DNA from: Sphingopyxis alaskensis RB2256
Lineage (GTDB): Bacteria > Pseudomonadota > Alphaproteobacteria > Sphingomonadales > Sphingomonadaceae
Assembly (NCBI RefSeq): GCF_000013985.1
Contig: NC_008048.1
Location: forward strand, 2,855,001-2,919,000
Direction: 5' to 3'
Length of the DNA stretch: 64,000 nt
The notes below the pieces were generated by a model. That model did no database searches. It was given only the letters and a program-made list of their open reading frames with translations, and was not told the DNA's origin. Shown here one piece after another: positions 1 through 9,054 of the stretch; position 1 is the first letter of the stretch, and every line of letters starts with the position of its first letter. The position numbers were made by a program, and so were the translations under genes.

Positions 1-22
1 CCGCGACCGCCGACGCGCCCGC

Positions 23-448
23 TCAGGACGCGATATAGTCGCGCATCGCCGCCGCTTCGGCCTCGATCCGGTCGATTCGATATTTGACGAGATCGCCGAT
101 CGACACGAACCCGACCATCTTGCCCCCCTCGACCACCGGCAGATGGCGAATCCGTTTCTGCGTCATCTGTGACAGTGCCACGATCACCGCCATATCGGGG
201 GCGCATGTGATGGGCGACTTGGTCATCACATCGTCGATTCGCCGGTCGAGTGCTTCGGGGCCATAGGAAGAGATAAGGCGGACGATGTCACGTTCGGAAA
301 AAATGCCGACGACGGCATCGCCGTCAACCACCGGCACTGCGCCGATCCGGTTCTGCGCCAGCAGGTCGGCCACCGCACGCACCGTGTCGTCGGGCTGCGC
401 CGAAATCACAGATCCCGTTCGCCCCCGAAGAATCGCTCCGATCGTCAT
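23..448 (-). CDS. CBS-domain protein (two CBS modules)
   Basis: Small cytoplasmic protein of 141 residues made almost only of two CBS modules, roughly residues 10-66 and 73-125, each with the usual 'VPVVD' / 'LPVVE' strand followed by a GxxS or GIFS turn. CBS pairs bind adenine nucleotides and sense energy or ion state; stand-alone proteins like this have no fixed partner, so no specific role can be given. I start at 448 because a GGGAG lies 9 bases upstream; an ATG at 463 in the same frame lacks a ribosome site. The gene is divergent from the following membrane-protein gene. Confidence 0.85.
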   Translation of the reverse strand: MTIGAILRGRTGSVISAQPDDTVRAVADLLAQNRIGAVPVVDGDAVVGIFSERDIVRLISSYGPEALDRRIDDVMTKSPITCAPDMAVIVALSQMTQKRIRHLPVVEGGKMVGFVSIGDLVKYRIDRIEAEAAAMRDYIAS

Positions 449-572
449 AGGTGCCGCTCCCATATCTGTCGCTGATGCCAGCGAAGCCTAGCATGATTCG
501 CGCGCCGAACGAAACGTCCTGGCCAGGGCAAAGCTGCTTGGCCCCGACCGCCGCTTGGTCCATGGAAGCGCG

Positions 573-875
573 ATGGTCAAACGCTCGCCACTCGACAATC
601 GCGACACGTCGAATATCGCCTGGGCACGCTACCGTCGGCTGATGAAGGGCATGGCGCTCGTCTCGCTTGCCGCCGTCGTCGGCGCGCTCGGCTGGCTGCG
701 CCTGACGCTGGGCGAGGCGCTGACGATCCATATGATCATCGCAACCGCCGCGGGCATCGGCCTGTCGGTGATGCTCGGCGCGGCGTTGATGGGACTTGTG
801 TTCCTGTCGAGCGGCAGCGGCCACGACGAATCGATCGAAGACCCGTTTGAAGACGACCCGGATTGGAAAGCATGA
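573..875 (+). CDS. small two-helix membrane protein, function unknown
   Basis: A 100-residue protein with two hydrophobic stretches (about residues 30-50 and 62-84) and an acidic C-terminal tail rich in Asp and Glu, so probably an inner-membrane hairpin with a cytoplasmic acidic end. Start at 573 is favoured by GGAAG 5-9 bases upstream; an in-frame ATG at 555 is the alternative. Its stop overlaps the thioesterase start (ATGA, 872-875), so the two are translationally coupled. I do not recognise a named family. Confidence 0.7.
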   Translation: MVKRSPLDNRDTSNIAWARYRRLMKGMALVSLAAVVGALGWLRLTLGEALTIHMIIATAAGIGLSVMLGAALMGLVFLSSGSGHDESIEDPFEDDPDWKA

Positions 876-1264
876 CCAAAACCACCCCCTCCCACGCCCC
901 GCGCGACCCGATCCTGCGCGTCGTCCCGCGTCCCGCCGACATCAACGCCAACGGGCATATCTTCGGCGGCTGGGTGCTCGCGCAGATGGACATTGCGGGC
1001 GGCATTGTCGCCGGGCGCGTTGCGCAGGGTGCGGTGGCGACGGTCGCGATCGAATCGATGGAGTTCATCGCACCGATCCTGCTGCGCGACATCATCTCGG
1101 TCTACGCGCACCTCGAACGCCGTGGGCGCACGTCGATGGCAATCCGTATCGAGGTGATCGCGACGCGCGACGGCGGACGCACCGAGGAAAAGGTCACCGG
1201 CGGCCTCTTCACTTTCGTCGCGCTCGACGAGAATCACCGTCCGCGCGCGCTGCCGCCGGTTTAA
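872..1264 (+). CDS. acyl-CoA thioesterase, YciA-type hotdog fold
   Basis: 130 residues, the size of single hotdog-domain acyl-CoA hydrolases. Near residues 18-35 it has 'ADINANGHIFGGWVLAQMD', matching the family pattern in which a helix carries the catalytic Asp, followed by the typical 'AIESMEFIAPI' strand. It should hydrolyse acyl-CoA to free acid and CoA in the cytoplasm. It begins inside the stop of the upstream membrane-protein gene and ends convergently, sharing 4 bp (1261-1264) with the DUF4139 gene on the other strand. Substrate length cannot be read from sequence. Confidence 0.85.
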   Translation: MTKTTPSHAPRDPILRVVPRPADINANGHIFGGWVLAQMDIAGGIVAGRVAQGAVATVAIESMEFIAPILLRDIISVYAHLERRGRTSMAIRIEVIATRDGGRTEEKVTGGLFTFVALDENHRPRALPPV

Positions 1265-2820
1265 TCCTCCGCCTTCGCCCGATAGCGAAACGTCTTGCTG
1301 CCGTTCGCCGGAACGCGGACGATCCAAGTTAGCAGGCCGTCGCGGCGCGGCAGTTTCCGGATGCGCGAATCGAGCCCTTCATGGTCGTCGACCAGAAAGC
1401 CGATCTCGACATCGGCCGGGCGCGGCTTCGCATTGATCACGGTCACGCGGTAATCATGCTCGCGATTCTTCGGCGGGACATGATTTTCGACATCGATTCG
1501 CACCTGGCTGCTCTCACCGATCACAAGGTCGACCTTTTCGCCGACCGCGTGGTCGCGCATCGTGCCCTCGCCGACGAGCAGGTCCCGGTCGCCGACGCGC
1601 TCGAACACCGCAGCCTGCCCGCCCGGCAGCGGCATGCCAAGCCCGCCCGCTTCGCTGTTCTCCATCCGCAGCAGGATATCGGGCGTCATCGCCCGGCCTT
1701 CATCGCCCAGTCCCATGCGCAGCCGGTAGATGGTGCGGAAGGGCACGCGATCCTTGACGAGCAGCGCCACCTGTTTCTGCCCGTTCGCGGCGACGGTGAC
1801 GGGGATCGGCACGCGATAGAGCTTGAGGTCACCGAGATCCTCCTGGCTCGCGACGATCGCGAGCGGCGACATCATTTCGGCGCGCTGCATTCGCGATCCG
1901 GTGACGACAATATCCTCCATTCCTGCACTGGACATCATCATCGGCGGCGCTGGCGGGGGTGGTGGTGAGCGCGGGACGCCATAACGCCCGCTGCCGGTCG
2001 GAAAGCAGCTGAGGCGAAGCGGCGGTGTGCGCGGACGGTCTGCCAGTTCCTCGAAATCGCTCACCTGGTTGAGCGTGCCCGCGATCGCCGCGAGCCGTGC
2101 ATCGGCAAAGCTCTCGCCATTGCTGTTGGCAACGGTCAGCCATGCGAAAAGGTCGAGCGTCTTGCCATCGTCGCGCACACGCGCGACATAGTTGCTCGCC
2201 CAGTCGAAGCCGGTCGACAAATAGGTCAGCGTCACCATCGCGCGCGCCGCCGCGGGGCTGCGCGTCGTCACCGACAAGGTCGGTTTGGCGGTCAGCCCCG
2301 GCGGCACGCCATCGTAAAGGATCGTTTCGGGAAGCCCCGTGCAGCGCAGCGCTTCATAGCCCGCGGCGGTTTGCAGCACGACGGCGCCCGCTGGGCCCGA
2401 GCGGATGATCGCCTCCTCTTCGGTCACCTTTCCGGTCGCACGGTCGGTGCGGCGGAGGTGGACGCGGTTGCCGAGCGAGCCGTCGAGCAGGCTCGCGGGC
2501 GACAGCAGCGCCGCGTCGCGATTCTTCTGCACCACGCCGCCGGGCAGGCCGGTGACGATCGCCGATACCGCAATCATTCCTTCGGCGACCCCCTCGAATC
2601 GCAACGTCGCTTCGCCAGCGGGCAGGTCGACGCTGCGCGTTTCGGAGATGAGCGCAAAGCCTTCCAGCCAGTTCGGCGCAATCTCGCCGCCCTCGTCGCG
2701 GTCGGGATCGCGGAACACGCTGACCGATACCGTGTCGGGCGCGAGCGAGGTGACGATGGGTTGCGACGCCGCCGGAGATGCGGCGAGCATCGTGAGCAGG
2801 AGCGGCCAGCGGCGCATCAT
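1261..2820 (-). CDS. DUF4139 exported protein with TonB-box-like insert
   Basis: 519 residues starting MMRRWPLLLTMLAASPAASQ, a clear signal peptide, so exported. The body matches the DUF4139 family (beta-rich, function unknown), with the usual pattern of a 'GFDWASNYVARV' strand and a C-terminal 'RVTVINAKPRPADVEIGF' region. Midway (about 1888-1975) is a low-complexity stretch of Pro and Met leading to 'DIVVTGSRM', the sequence normally seen at the plug start of sphingomonad TonB-dependent receptors. The gene follows its paralogue at 2831-4255 after 10 bp, so they form an operon. The upstream ATG is chosen because the signal peptide starts there. Confidence 0.8.
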   Translation of the reverse strand: MMRRWPLLLTMLAASPAASQPIVTSLAPDTVSVSVFRDPDRDEGGEIAPNWLEGFALISETRSVDLPAGEATLRFEGVAEGMIAVSAIVTGLPGGVVQKNRDAALLSPASLLDGSLGNRVHLRRTDRATGKVTEEEAIIRSGPAGAVVLQTAAGYEALRCTGLPETILYDGVPPGLTAKPTLSVTTRSPAAARAMVTLTYLSTGFDWASNYVARVRDDGKTLDLFAWLTVANSNGESFADARLAAIAGTLNQVSDFEELADRPRTPPLRLSCFPTGSGRYGVPRSPPPPPAPPMMMSSAGMEDIVVTGSRMQRAEMMSPLAIVASQEDLGDLKLYRVPIPVTVAANGQKQVALLVKDRVPFRTIYRLRMGLGDEGRAMTPDILLRMENSEAGGLGMPLPGGQAAVFERVGDRDLLVGEGTMRDHAVGEKVDLVIGESSQVRIDVENHVPPKNREHDYRVTVINAKPRPADVEIGFLVDDHEGLDSRIRKLPRRDGLLTWIVRVPANGSKTFRYRAKAED

Positions 2821-2830
2821 GGCCCGCGAA

Positions 2831-4255
2831 TCAATAGCGCGTTTCGAATGTCGCGGTGATCGTCGCCTCGCCATTGGCGGGCAGTTCAACGCGCCACCGC
2901 GTCCCGTCGCTGTCAAGCCGCTCGCTTTTCCGGCTTTCGGCAAGGATGCGCGTTTCGTCCCAATACCAGTCGAGTCCGCGCTGGATGAGGTCGAGCGTCA
3001 CCGGCTGCGCACGCGCGTTGGTGAGCGTATAGGACATCGACGAGCGCGTGATGTTTGCCGACACGCGCTCACGCTCCACGACCGTCGCCTGCACCTTGAC
3101 GTCGAACGCAAGGCCGGTGGCAAGGCCCAACTCGCTGCCCATCGGCGTGTGGCCGATGTTGTTTTCGCCGATAAACTGCGGGTCGCCGCGCAGGTCGCGC
3201 TGATAGAAGCGCACCGTTCCCGCCGGCAGCGCGTCGCCGAGGCCGCCGCCTTTCGCGCTGGTGCTGAACTTGATGACGCTCGCCGCGCTCGCGGGTTCGG
3301 TCATCGTGTCGAACCCGCCGACGGTGAACTCATAGATTTTCTGGGCCGGAACGCCGCTGACGTCGAGGAAGCTCACCTGTTTCGTCTGCGCGTTGGCGAT
3401 CGTCGTGCGTTCGGCGAGCGGATAGAGATAATAGTCGCCGAGCTGTTCGCGCGGCGCGGTTTCAGTGCCCGCGCGGCGGAGATTGCCGGGCGGCAGCGAC
3501 CGCGGGCGATAGCGCGGCGAGACCGCGCCGCCTGCCGACGGCGTCCCCGCGACGAGCAGGGTCTTCGCATTGTCGAAGGTCGTGCCGGTGTTGTTGGTGA
3601 GCGTCACCCACCCCTGCACGTCGATCGTCCCCGCTTTCTCGTCATAGAGCGAGACATAGTCGGCCGCCCAGCCCAGCCCGTTCGTCAGATAGGAGAGCGT
3701 CGCGGGCCGCGTTCCCGCGCGCGCGCTGTCGAGCGTGATCGACAGGGTCGGCTTGGCGCGCAGGTTCGGCGGAATCTTGTCGAAGATGACGCGCACCGGC
3801 ATGCCGTCGTCGCGCAGGATTTCGATTCGCGATCCGATCTGCAACACCACGCCGCCATTGACCGCGAGCACCTTGGCGCGCTCGCGCGTTTCGGCGCCGG
3901 TGGCGGGATTGGTGCGCAGCAGCGTCACCGTCTCCCCCACCGCTTTCTGCATCAGCGCATTGGGCGAGAGCAGATCATAGTCGAAATTCTGTTCGACGAT
4001 CGCGGTGTCCGCCGCGGCGAAGGCGACCGTCTGCGGCCGGATTTGCGCCGAAACGTCGGGAAACTCCTGTCGCGTCCGGCCGGCGGGAAAGGCGATCTGG
4101 CGGATGTCCTGCACCAGCGACTGCCCGCCGTTGTAGATGGTGACGGCCAGCTCGCCCTGCGCATTACTCCGCACGGAATCCTGAGCGCCCGCGGGGTTGG
4201 CGGCCAGCCCGGCCGCAATGATCGCCCGAATGCAAAGCCCTGACAAAGCACGCAT
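2831..4255 (-). CDS. DUF4139 exported protein (paralogue)
   Basis: 474 residues with an N-terminal signal peptide (MRALSGLCIRAIIAAGLAA, cleavage near AGAQ). The DUF4139 hallmarks are present: 'YNGGQSLVQDIRQI' at the mature N-terminus, 'YLTNGLGWAADYVSLYDEKAG' in the middle and a 'SYTLTNARAQPVTLDLIQRG' region before the end. It is the shorter paralogue of the downstream gene and lacks the Pro/Met insert with the TonB-box-like motif. Family function is unknown; export suggests an envelope role. Its ATG follows a hairpin plus six T that also looks like the terminator of the DUF4167 gene. Confidence 0.8.
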   Translation of the reverse strand: MRALSGLCIRAIIAAGLAANPAGAQDSVRSNAQGELAVTIYNGGQSLVQDIRQIAFPAGRTRQEFPDVSAQIRPQTVAFAAADTAIVEQNFDYDLLSPNALMQKAVGETVTLLRTNPATGAETRERAKVLAVNGGVVLQIGSRIEILRDDGMPVRVIFDKIPPNLRAKPTLSITLDSARAGTRPATLSYLTNGLGWAADYVSLYDEKAGTIDVQGWVTLTNNTGTTFDNAKTLLVAGTPSAGGAVSPRYRPRSLPPGNLRRAGTETAPREQLGDYYLYPLAERTTIANAQTKQVSFLDVSGVPAQKIYEFTVGGFDTMTEPASAASVIKFSTSAKGGGLGDALPAGTVRFYQRDLRGDPQFIGENNIGHTPMGSELGLATGLAFDVKVQATVVERERVSANITRSSMSYTLTNARAQPVTLDLIQRGLDWYWDETRILAESRKSERLDSDGTRWRVELPANGEATITATFETRY

Positions 4256-4295
4256 AAAAAAGCCTCCCCGCGACGATCGCGCGGAGAGGCTATGG
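4256..4295 (-). terminator. hairpin plus T6, overlapping the DUF4139 ribosome site
   Basis: Read on the minus strand, an AGCCTC...GAGGCT-type stem with a GC-rich inner part is followed directly by TTTTTT and then the ATG at 4255. It has the form of a Rho-independent terminator for the DUF4167 gene. The same GGGGAGG that closes the stem sits about 7 bases before the DUF4139 start codon, so the hairpin would also hide that ribosome site. Confidence 0.6.
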
Positions 4296-4331
4296 CATGT
4301 CCCGGCGAAAGGCCAGCTTGAAAAGACAGCC

Positions 4332-5153
4332 CTATTCGGCAGCCTCGACGTCGGTGCTGCGCGCCGCGAGCGTGCGGCGGGTGCGCCGCGGCTTGACCGC
4401 CGCGGCTTCGTCGTCGGCGCCGACTTCGGCCGTGCGCTCGCCGCGTCCGATCGCCGGGGGCAGCGCGGCGGTGTCAATGCCGGCGTCGGCCGTATCGCCG
4501 CGCTCGCTCCTGCTCTCCTGCCGCGGCCGCCGCGTCGGGCGGCGCGCCGCACGCGGAGCGGCTTCGCTTTCCTGATCGCGCGCCTCATCCTTCTGCTCGT
4601 CGCGCTCGTCGCCACCCTCGACGTCATCGCGGCCGCGCGAGCGCCCGCGCGACGACTGGCGGTTGCCGCGCGCGTCGTCGCGATCGCCACGCGATTCGCG
4701 ATTGCCACGGCTGTCGCGATTGTCCCGCGCGCTGCGCTCGTCGCCATTGTCGCCATCGTCGCCGCCGGTGTCGGTGTCGACGTCGGTGTCGTCGTGGCCG
4801 TCGAAATCCTCGACCCCGCGAATCTCGCGGCCGCGGTCGTGGCTGCGCTCCTGCCCGCTCGCCGCCGCCTTTTCTTCCTGGCGCGCGCGGAAATCGCTGA
4901 CGACGCGGAAATAATGGTCGGCGAACTGGAGATAATATTCGGTGAGGACGCGGTCGCCGGCGAGTTGGGCGTCGCGCGCGAGGTTGCGATATTTCTCGAT
5001 CATCTGCGCGCCATTGCCGCGCGCCCGGCTGTCGATGCGGTTCGCCTGGTCGACGCCTCCGCGTCCACCCGACTGCGACCGATTATTGTTGTTATTGTTG
5101 TTGCGGCCGCGACGGCGACCGCTCTGCCGGTTGTTCATGTTCAACTGAGACAT
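4332..5153 (-). CDS. DUF4167 protein, Asn-rich N-terminus and charged tail
   Basis: 273 residues. The N-terminus has an Arg/Asn tract including seven consecutive Asn, followed at about residues 35-92 by the conserved DUF4167 core ('MIEKYRNLARDAQLAGDRVLTEYYLQFADHYFRV'). The rest is low-complexity Arg, Asp, Gly and Glu sequence, probably disordered. The Arg/Gly/Asn-rich ends and wide conservation in Alphaproteobacteria suggest nucleic-acid or ribosome contact, but that is inference. It lies 175 bases downstream of prmC's stop, on the same strand but with its own gap of 257 bases. Confidence 0.8.
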   Translation of the reverse strand: MSQLNMNNRQSGRRRGRNNNNNNNRSQSGGRGGVDQANRIDSRARGNGAQMIEKYRNLARDAQLAGDRVLTEYYLQFADHYFRVVSDFRARQEEKAAASGQERSHDRGREIRGVEDFDGHDDTDVDTDTGGDDGDNGDERSARDNRDSRGNRESRGDRDDARGNRQSSRGRSRGRDDVEGGDERDEQKDEARDQESEAAPRAARRPTRRPRQESRSERGDTADAGIDTAALPPAIGRGERTAEVGADDEAAAVKPRRTRRTLAARSTDVEAAE

Positions 5154-5410
5154 CCTGTCGATAAGCTAATAGCTGTGCCAACCCCTTTTGGCCGACCGCG
5201 CTCTTTGCGCGTCGCGCCCGCGCTTTCGTGCGCGGCCTTGCCCTTTACCGCCTGCGCCGGACCTCACGGCCCCGCACGAGCATTGCAATTGGGAAGCAGA
5301 CCCGCCGGACCAGTATCGGTGCGCCGCACCGCCAAAGGGACCCTGATCAGGCCTGTAAGCCGCCCCTACCGCGCTTTGCCGCCAAAACCAAGCAATTTCT
5401 TGTGCGGGAC
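5154..5410. other. intergenic gap, nothing recognised
   Basis: 257 bases between the DUF4167 start and the prmC stop. I see no tRNA, clear terminator or repeat here; it presumably holds the DUF4167 promoter. Confidence 0.4.
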
Positions 5411-6235
5411 TCAGGCGAACGTCAGCAAAAGCGCCCGGTCGCGGCCAGCCAGATCCTGGCGACAGGCGACAGCGAACCCTGCCGCGTCGGCCATCTCGCT
5501 CACCGATATGCGTTGCGTGTGGCCGATTTCAAGGATGGCGATGCCACCGGGCGCAAGCAGGTGCGGCAGGTCGGGGATGATACGGCGATAATCGGCGAGG
5601 CCATCGGCGCCGGCGAACAGCGCACCGGCAGGCTCGTGATCGGCGACATCGGGCATCAACGCTTCGCTCTCTGCGATATAGGGAGGGTTGCAGAGGATGA
5701 GGTCGAACCGGCCGGTGACGCCCGCCGCCCAATCGCCCTGCATCAGCCCGACACGATCGGCCAGCCCAAGCGCGATCGCATTGGCGCGCGCATAGCCGAG
5801 CGCCACGTCGCTGGCATCGACGCCAAGCCCGCGCGCATCGGCCCATTCACTCATGGCCGCAAACAGCAGCGTCCCGGGTCCGGTGCCGAGGTCAAGAATA
5901 TGCCGCGGCCCCGCCGCGCCGAAATGCTGCACCGCCGCCGCGATCAGCGTCTCGCTGTCGGGTCGCGGGATCAACGCGCCGGGACCGACCGCCAGCCGGA
6001 TCGTCCAGAAATCGCGGTAGCCGAGGATATAGGCGACGGGCTCGTGCGCCATGCGCCGTTCCACCAGCGCGTCGAAGTCCGCCGGGACATCGTAACGCGC
6101 CGGGTCGAGCAGCAGCGCCTGCCGCTCGATCCCCAGCGCGTCGGCCATCAGCAGTTCGGCATCGAGCCGCGGCGTGTCCGACACCGCGGCGAGCCGCTGC
6201 GCCGCATCGCGCAGCCTCTGCGCTACCTCACCCAC
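5411..6235 (-). CDS. prmC: peptide chain release factor N5-glutamine methyltransferase
   Basis: 274 residues, normal for PrmC. The N-terminal helical domain (about 1-85) precedes a Rossmann methyltransferase domain with 'ILDLGTGPGTLL' for SAM binding and the family signature NPPY ('LILCNPPYIAESE') that holds the substrate glutamine. It methylates the GGQ glutamine of release factors RF1 and RF2. The substrate gene prfA is immediately upstream (6337-7404) on the same strand, the standard prfA-prmC pair; a palindromic repeat lies between them. 'FWTIRLAVGPGALIPRPDSETL' is the expected pre-domain motif. Confidence 0.95.
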   Translation of the reverse strand: MGEVAQRLRDAAQRLAAVSDTPRLDAELLMADALGIERQALLLDPARYDVPADFDALVERRMAHEPVAYILGYRDFWTIRLAVGPGALIPRPDSETLIAAAVQHFGAAGPRHILDLGTGPGTLLFAAMSEWADARGLGVDASDVALGYARANAIALGLADRVGLMQGDWAAGVTGRFDLILCNPPYIAESEALMPDVADHEPAGALFAGADGLADYRRIIPDLPHLLAPGGIAILEIGHTQRISVSEMADAAGFAVACRQDLAGRDRALLLTFA

Positions 6236-6242
6236 CTCTAGT

Positions 6243-6326
6243 CCCGTTCGTGTCGAGCGAAGTCGAGACGCCCTTCGGCATCACGCCAAGCCGATGGGCA
6301 TCTCGACTTCGCTCGATGCGAACGGG
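6243..6326. repeat. palindromic repeat family A, copy 1
   Basis: Inverted arms of 26 bp (6243-6268 and 6301-6326, 24 matches) with the core GTCGAGCGAAGTCGAGA on the left and its complement on the right, enclosing about 32 bp. It lies between prfA and prmC. Two more copies are at 11634-11716 and 43273-43351. This is a common kind of sphingomonad intergenic palindrome; it can form a long hairpin in RNA. Confidence 0.85.
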
Positions 6327-6336
6327 TTTCGGTCGG

Positions 6337-7404
6337 TCACTCACCCAGCCCCGCCAGTCGCTGCGCCTGATCCTCGGCGATCAGCGCGTCGATGAGTTCG
6401 TCCATCGCGCCTTCCAATATCTCCGGCAGGCGGTGGAGCGTCAGGTTGATGCGGTGGTCGGTCACGCGCCCCTGCGGGAAATTATAGGTGCGGATGCGTT
6501 CGGAGCGGTCGCCCGATCCGACCATCGACTTGCGCGCCGACGCCTCGGCGCTGTGAAGCTTCTCGCGCTCCAGATCATAAAGCCGCGCGCGCAGCACCTG
6601 CATCGCCTTCGCGCGATTCTTGTGCTGGCTGCGCTGGTCCTGCTGGATGACGACAAGGCCAGTCGGGATGTGCGTGATGCGGATCGCCGAATCGGTCGTG
6701 TTGACGTGCTGGCCACCCGCTCCGCTCGCGCGATAGATGTCGATCTTCAGGTCGCTGTCGTTGATCGCGACGTCGACCTCCTCGGCCTCGGGCAGCACCG
6801 CGACGGTCGCGGCGCTGGTGTGGATGCGCCCGCCGCTTTCGGTGACGGGGACGCGCTGCACCCGATGCACGCCGCTTTCGAACTTCAGCTTGGCGAACAC
6901 GCCCTGCCCGCTGACCGACGCGACGACTTCCTTGTAGCCGCCGACCTCGGCCTCGTTCGCCGAGATGATTTCGACCTTCCACCCCTGCGTATCGGCATAG
7001 CGGCTGTACATGCGGAGCAAATCGCCCGCGAACAGCGCCGCCTCGTCGCCGCCAGTGCCGGCGCGGATTTCAAGCATCGCCGCGCGCGAGTCAGCGACAT
7101 CCTTGGGGAGCAGCTGGAGCGCAAGGTCGTGCTCGGCGGCGGGCAGCGCCGCCTCGACCGCCGCGATTTCCTCGACCGCCATCGCCTTCATCTCCGGATC
7201 GGCGAGCATTTCGTTGAGCGCGACGAGTTCTTCGCGCAACCGCACGACTTCACGCGCCGCGGTCGCGACGGGCTCCAGCTCGGCAAACTCCTTCGACGCC
7301 GCGACAAAATCGGCGGGCGCCATATCGCCCGTCGCCATGCGCGCCTGGAGCGCGGCGTGGCGTTCGATGATGGCGTCGATCTGGCGGGCGGAAACGGAGG
7401 TCAT
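6337..7404 (-). CDS. prfA: peptide chain release factor 1
   Basis: 355 residues from the ATG at 7404. The catalytic loop is intact ('[16 protein letters not shown]'), and the RF1 codon-recognition region lies before it. RF1 recognises UAA and UAG in the ribosomal A site and triggers hydrolysis of peptidyl-tRNA. It is followed by prmC, which methylates its GGQ glutamine. The best upstream GGGGAGGG lies in repeat B1, about 13 bases from this ATG; a GTG at 7413 would be too close to it. hisS precedes it on the same strand. Confidence 0.97.
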
Positions 7405-7413
7405 GCCAAACAC

Positions 7414-7540
7414 GCCCTCCCCTTCAGGGGAGGGCAGCGAAACTTGGCAGCTTGCTGCCTAGTTGCAGCGGGTGGGGGCCATCGGCCTTGCGCAAGGCCG
7501 ATGGCCCCCACCCCAACCCCTCCCCTGAAGGGGAGGGGCT
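7414..7540. repeat. long palindromic repeat family B, copy 1
   Basis: About 127 bp with outer inverted ends (GCCCTCCCCTTCAGGGGA and TCCCCTGAAGGGGAGGG) and a perfect 36-bp central palindrome at 7474-7509 (GGGGGCCATCGGCCTTGC and its complement). It sits in the leader of prfA, downstream of hisS. Copy 2 (8884-9010) is in the same orientation and about 90 percent identical by eye, so the two flank hisS as direct repeats. Confidence 0.9.
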
Positions 7541-7576
7541 TAAAGTGCGCATCGATCTGTCGGATAGCGATCAAGG

Positions 7577-8836
7577 TCACTTTTTGAGTGATTCCAGAAT
7601 ATCAAGAATGGCCTGATGCTCAGGTGTTCCCGGAGCAGAACGGAGGTTTAGAATGGTTTGATCGTTCCGGATCGAAAAAGAGAGAAGCACCTTCGCCCAG
7701 ATTTTCGCGGCACGATCATATCGCTTCTTCGGCGAACCAGTGGCGACCATCTCCGTCGAAAAGCCTGCTCGACGAATGGCAGCATTGGCTCGCATGCCCT
7801 CATTAATCAGCCGATCATCTTCCACGGCAATGCTTACTACCAGCGGCTCTGCCCAAGAGCTTCCTTCCACCAACATCGCCAGCCGCTCGATCCCCGCTGC
7901 CCAGCCGACCGCCGCGGTCGGTGGCCCGCCGAGCGCTTCGATCAGCCCGTCATAACGACCGCCGCCGAGCACGGTGCCCTGCGCCCCCAGCCGATCGGTG
8001 ACGAATTCGAACGCGGTGTGGCGATAATAGTCGAGTCCGCGCACCAGCCGCGCGTTGCGCTCCCATGCCACGCCCGCGGCATCGAGCCCCGCGGTCACGG
8101 CACCGAAGAAATCCTGTGCTTCGCCGGTCAGAAACGCATCGATGTCGGGCGCGCTGTCGGCGATCGGGCGGTCGCGCGGGTCTTTGCTGTCCAGAATGCG
8201 GAGCGGATTCTTGTCGAGCCGGGCGAGGCTGTCTTCCGACAGCTCCCCGCGATGCGCTTCGAAATGCTCGACCAGCGCCGCGCGCCAGGCGTCGCGGCTT
8301 TCCGCATCGCCCAGCGTATTAAGCGTCAAGGTCACGCCCTCGGCGATCCCAAGCTCCTTCAGCAATTGATCGGCGAACACCAGCAGTTCGGCATCGGCGA
8401 GCGGGCTGTCGCTGCCCAGCACTTCGGCGTCCAATTGGTGAAACTGGCGATAGCGTCCCTTTTGCGGCCGCTCGTAACGGAACAGCGGCCCGTGCGTCGC
8501 GACCTTGAGCGGAGCATATTGCTGCCAGCCGTTGGTGATGTAGGCGCGCGCGATCCCCGCGGTGAATTCGGGGCGCAGCGTCACCGATTCGCCGCCGCGA
8601 TCGTCGAACGAATACATTTCCTTCGACACGACATCGGTCGTCTCGCCCAAGGAGCGCGCGAACACCGCGGTCGGCTCGATCACCGGCACCTCGACGCGCT
8701 TGAAACCATAGAGGCGGCGCACGCGCTCGAACGTCTCGACGACATGCGCGAAGCGGTCGGCGAAATCGCCGAGCATGTCCTGCGTGCCGCGCACCGGCTG
8801 CGGCGTCGGGATTCTGGCGGGCTTGTCCTTGCTCAT
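7577..8836 (-). CDS. hisS: histidyl-tRNA synthetase with unusual 3' end
   Basis: 419 residues from [10 protein letters not shown]. The class II catalytic domain is clear: motif 1 region with '[10 protein letters not shown]', motif 2 '[23 protein letters not shown]', the HisRS-specific '[15 protein letters not shown]', and motif 3 '[14 protein letters not shown]...AAGIERL'. It attaches histidine to tRNA-His. The last roughly 90 residues (7577-7860) replace the usual conserved anticodon-binding ending with a divergent sequence, and the DNA there is visibly AT-richer than the rest of the gene. Start at 8836 is chosen over an upstream in-frame codon at 8872 because family homology starts there. 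Confidence 0.93.
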   Translation of the reverse strand: MSKDKPARIPTPQPVRGTQDMLGDFADRFAHVVETFERVRRLYGFKRVEVPVIEPTAVFARSLGETTDVVSKEMYSFDDRGGESVTLRPEFTAGIARAYITNGWQQYAPLKVATHGPLFRYERPQKGRYRQFHQLDAEVLGSDSPLADAELLVFADQLLKELGIAEGVTLTLNTLGDAESRDAWRAALVEHFEAHRGELSEDSLARLDKNPLRILDSKDPRDRPIADSAPDIDAFLTGEAQDFFGAVTAGLDAAGVAWERNARLVRGLDYYRHTAFEFVTDRLGAQGTVLGGGRYDGLIEALGGPPTAAVGWAAGIERLAMLVEGSSWAEPLVVSIAVEDDRLINEGMRANAAIRRAGFSTEMVATGSPKKRYDRAAKIWAKVLLSFSIRNDQTILNLRSAPGTPEHQAILDILESLKK

Positions 8837-8883
8837 GGCGGCGGCGTCTAGTCGATTTTGGGGAGAGCGCAAAGGGCTACAAA

Positions 8884-9010
8884 GCCCTCTCCTTCAGGGG
8901 AGGGCAGCGAGACTTGCCAGCTTGCTGGCTCAGTCGCAGCGGGTGGGGGCCATCGGCCTTGCGCAAGGCCGATGGCCCCCGCCCCAACCCCTCCCCTGAA
9001 GGAGAGGGGC
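8884..9010. repeat. long palindromic repeat family B, copy 2
   Basis: Same architecture and orientation as copy 1, with the same central GGGGGCCATCGGCCTTGC palindrome. It lies in the divergent gap between hisS and the M61 peptidase gene, so it is transcribed in the leader of one or both. Confidence 0.9.
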
Positions 9011-9054
9011 TTTCTCTGGACCTCCACCTTCATCCCTGTCTAAAGAATGCCACC

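Noticed and set aside
2405..4243. Open frame of 612 codons opposite the DUF4139 genes
   Set aside because: Covers two well-supported genes on the other strand and matches nothing.
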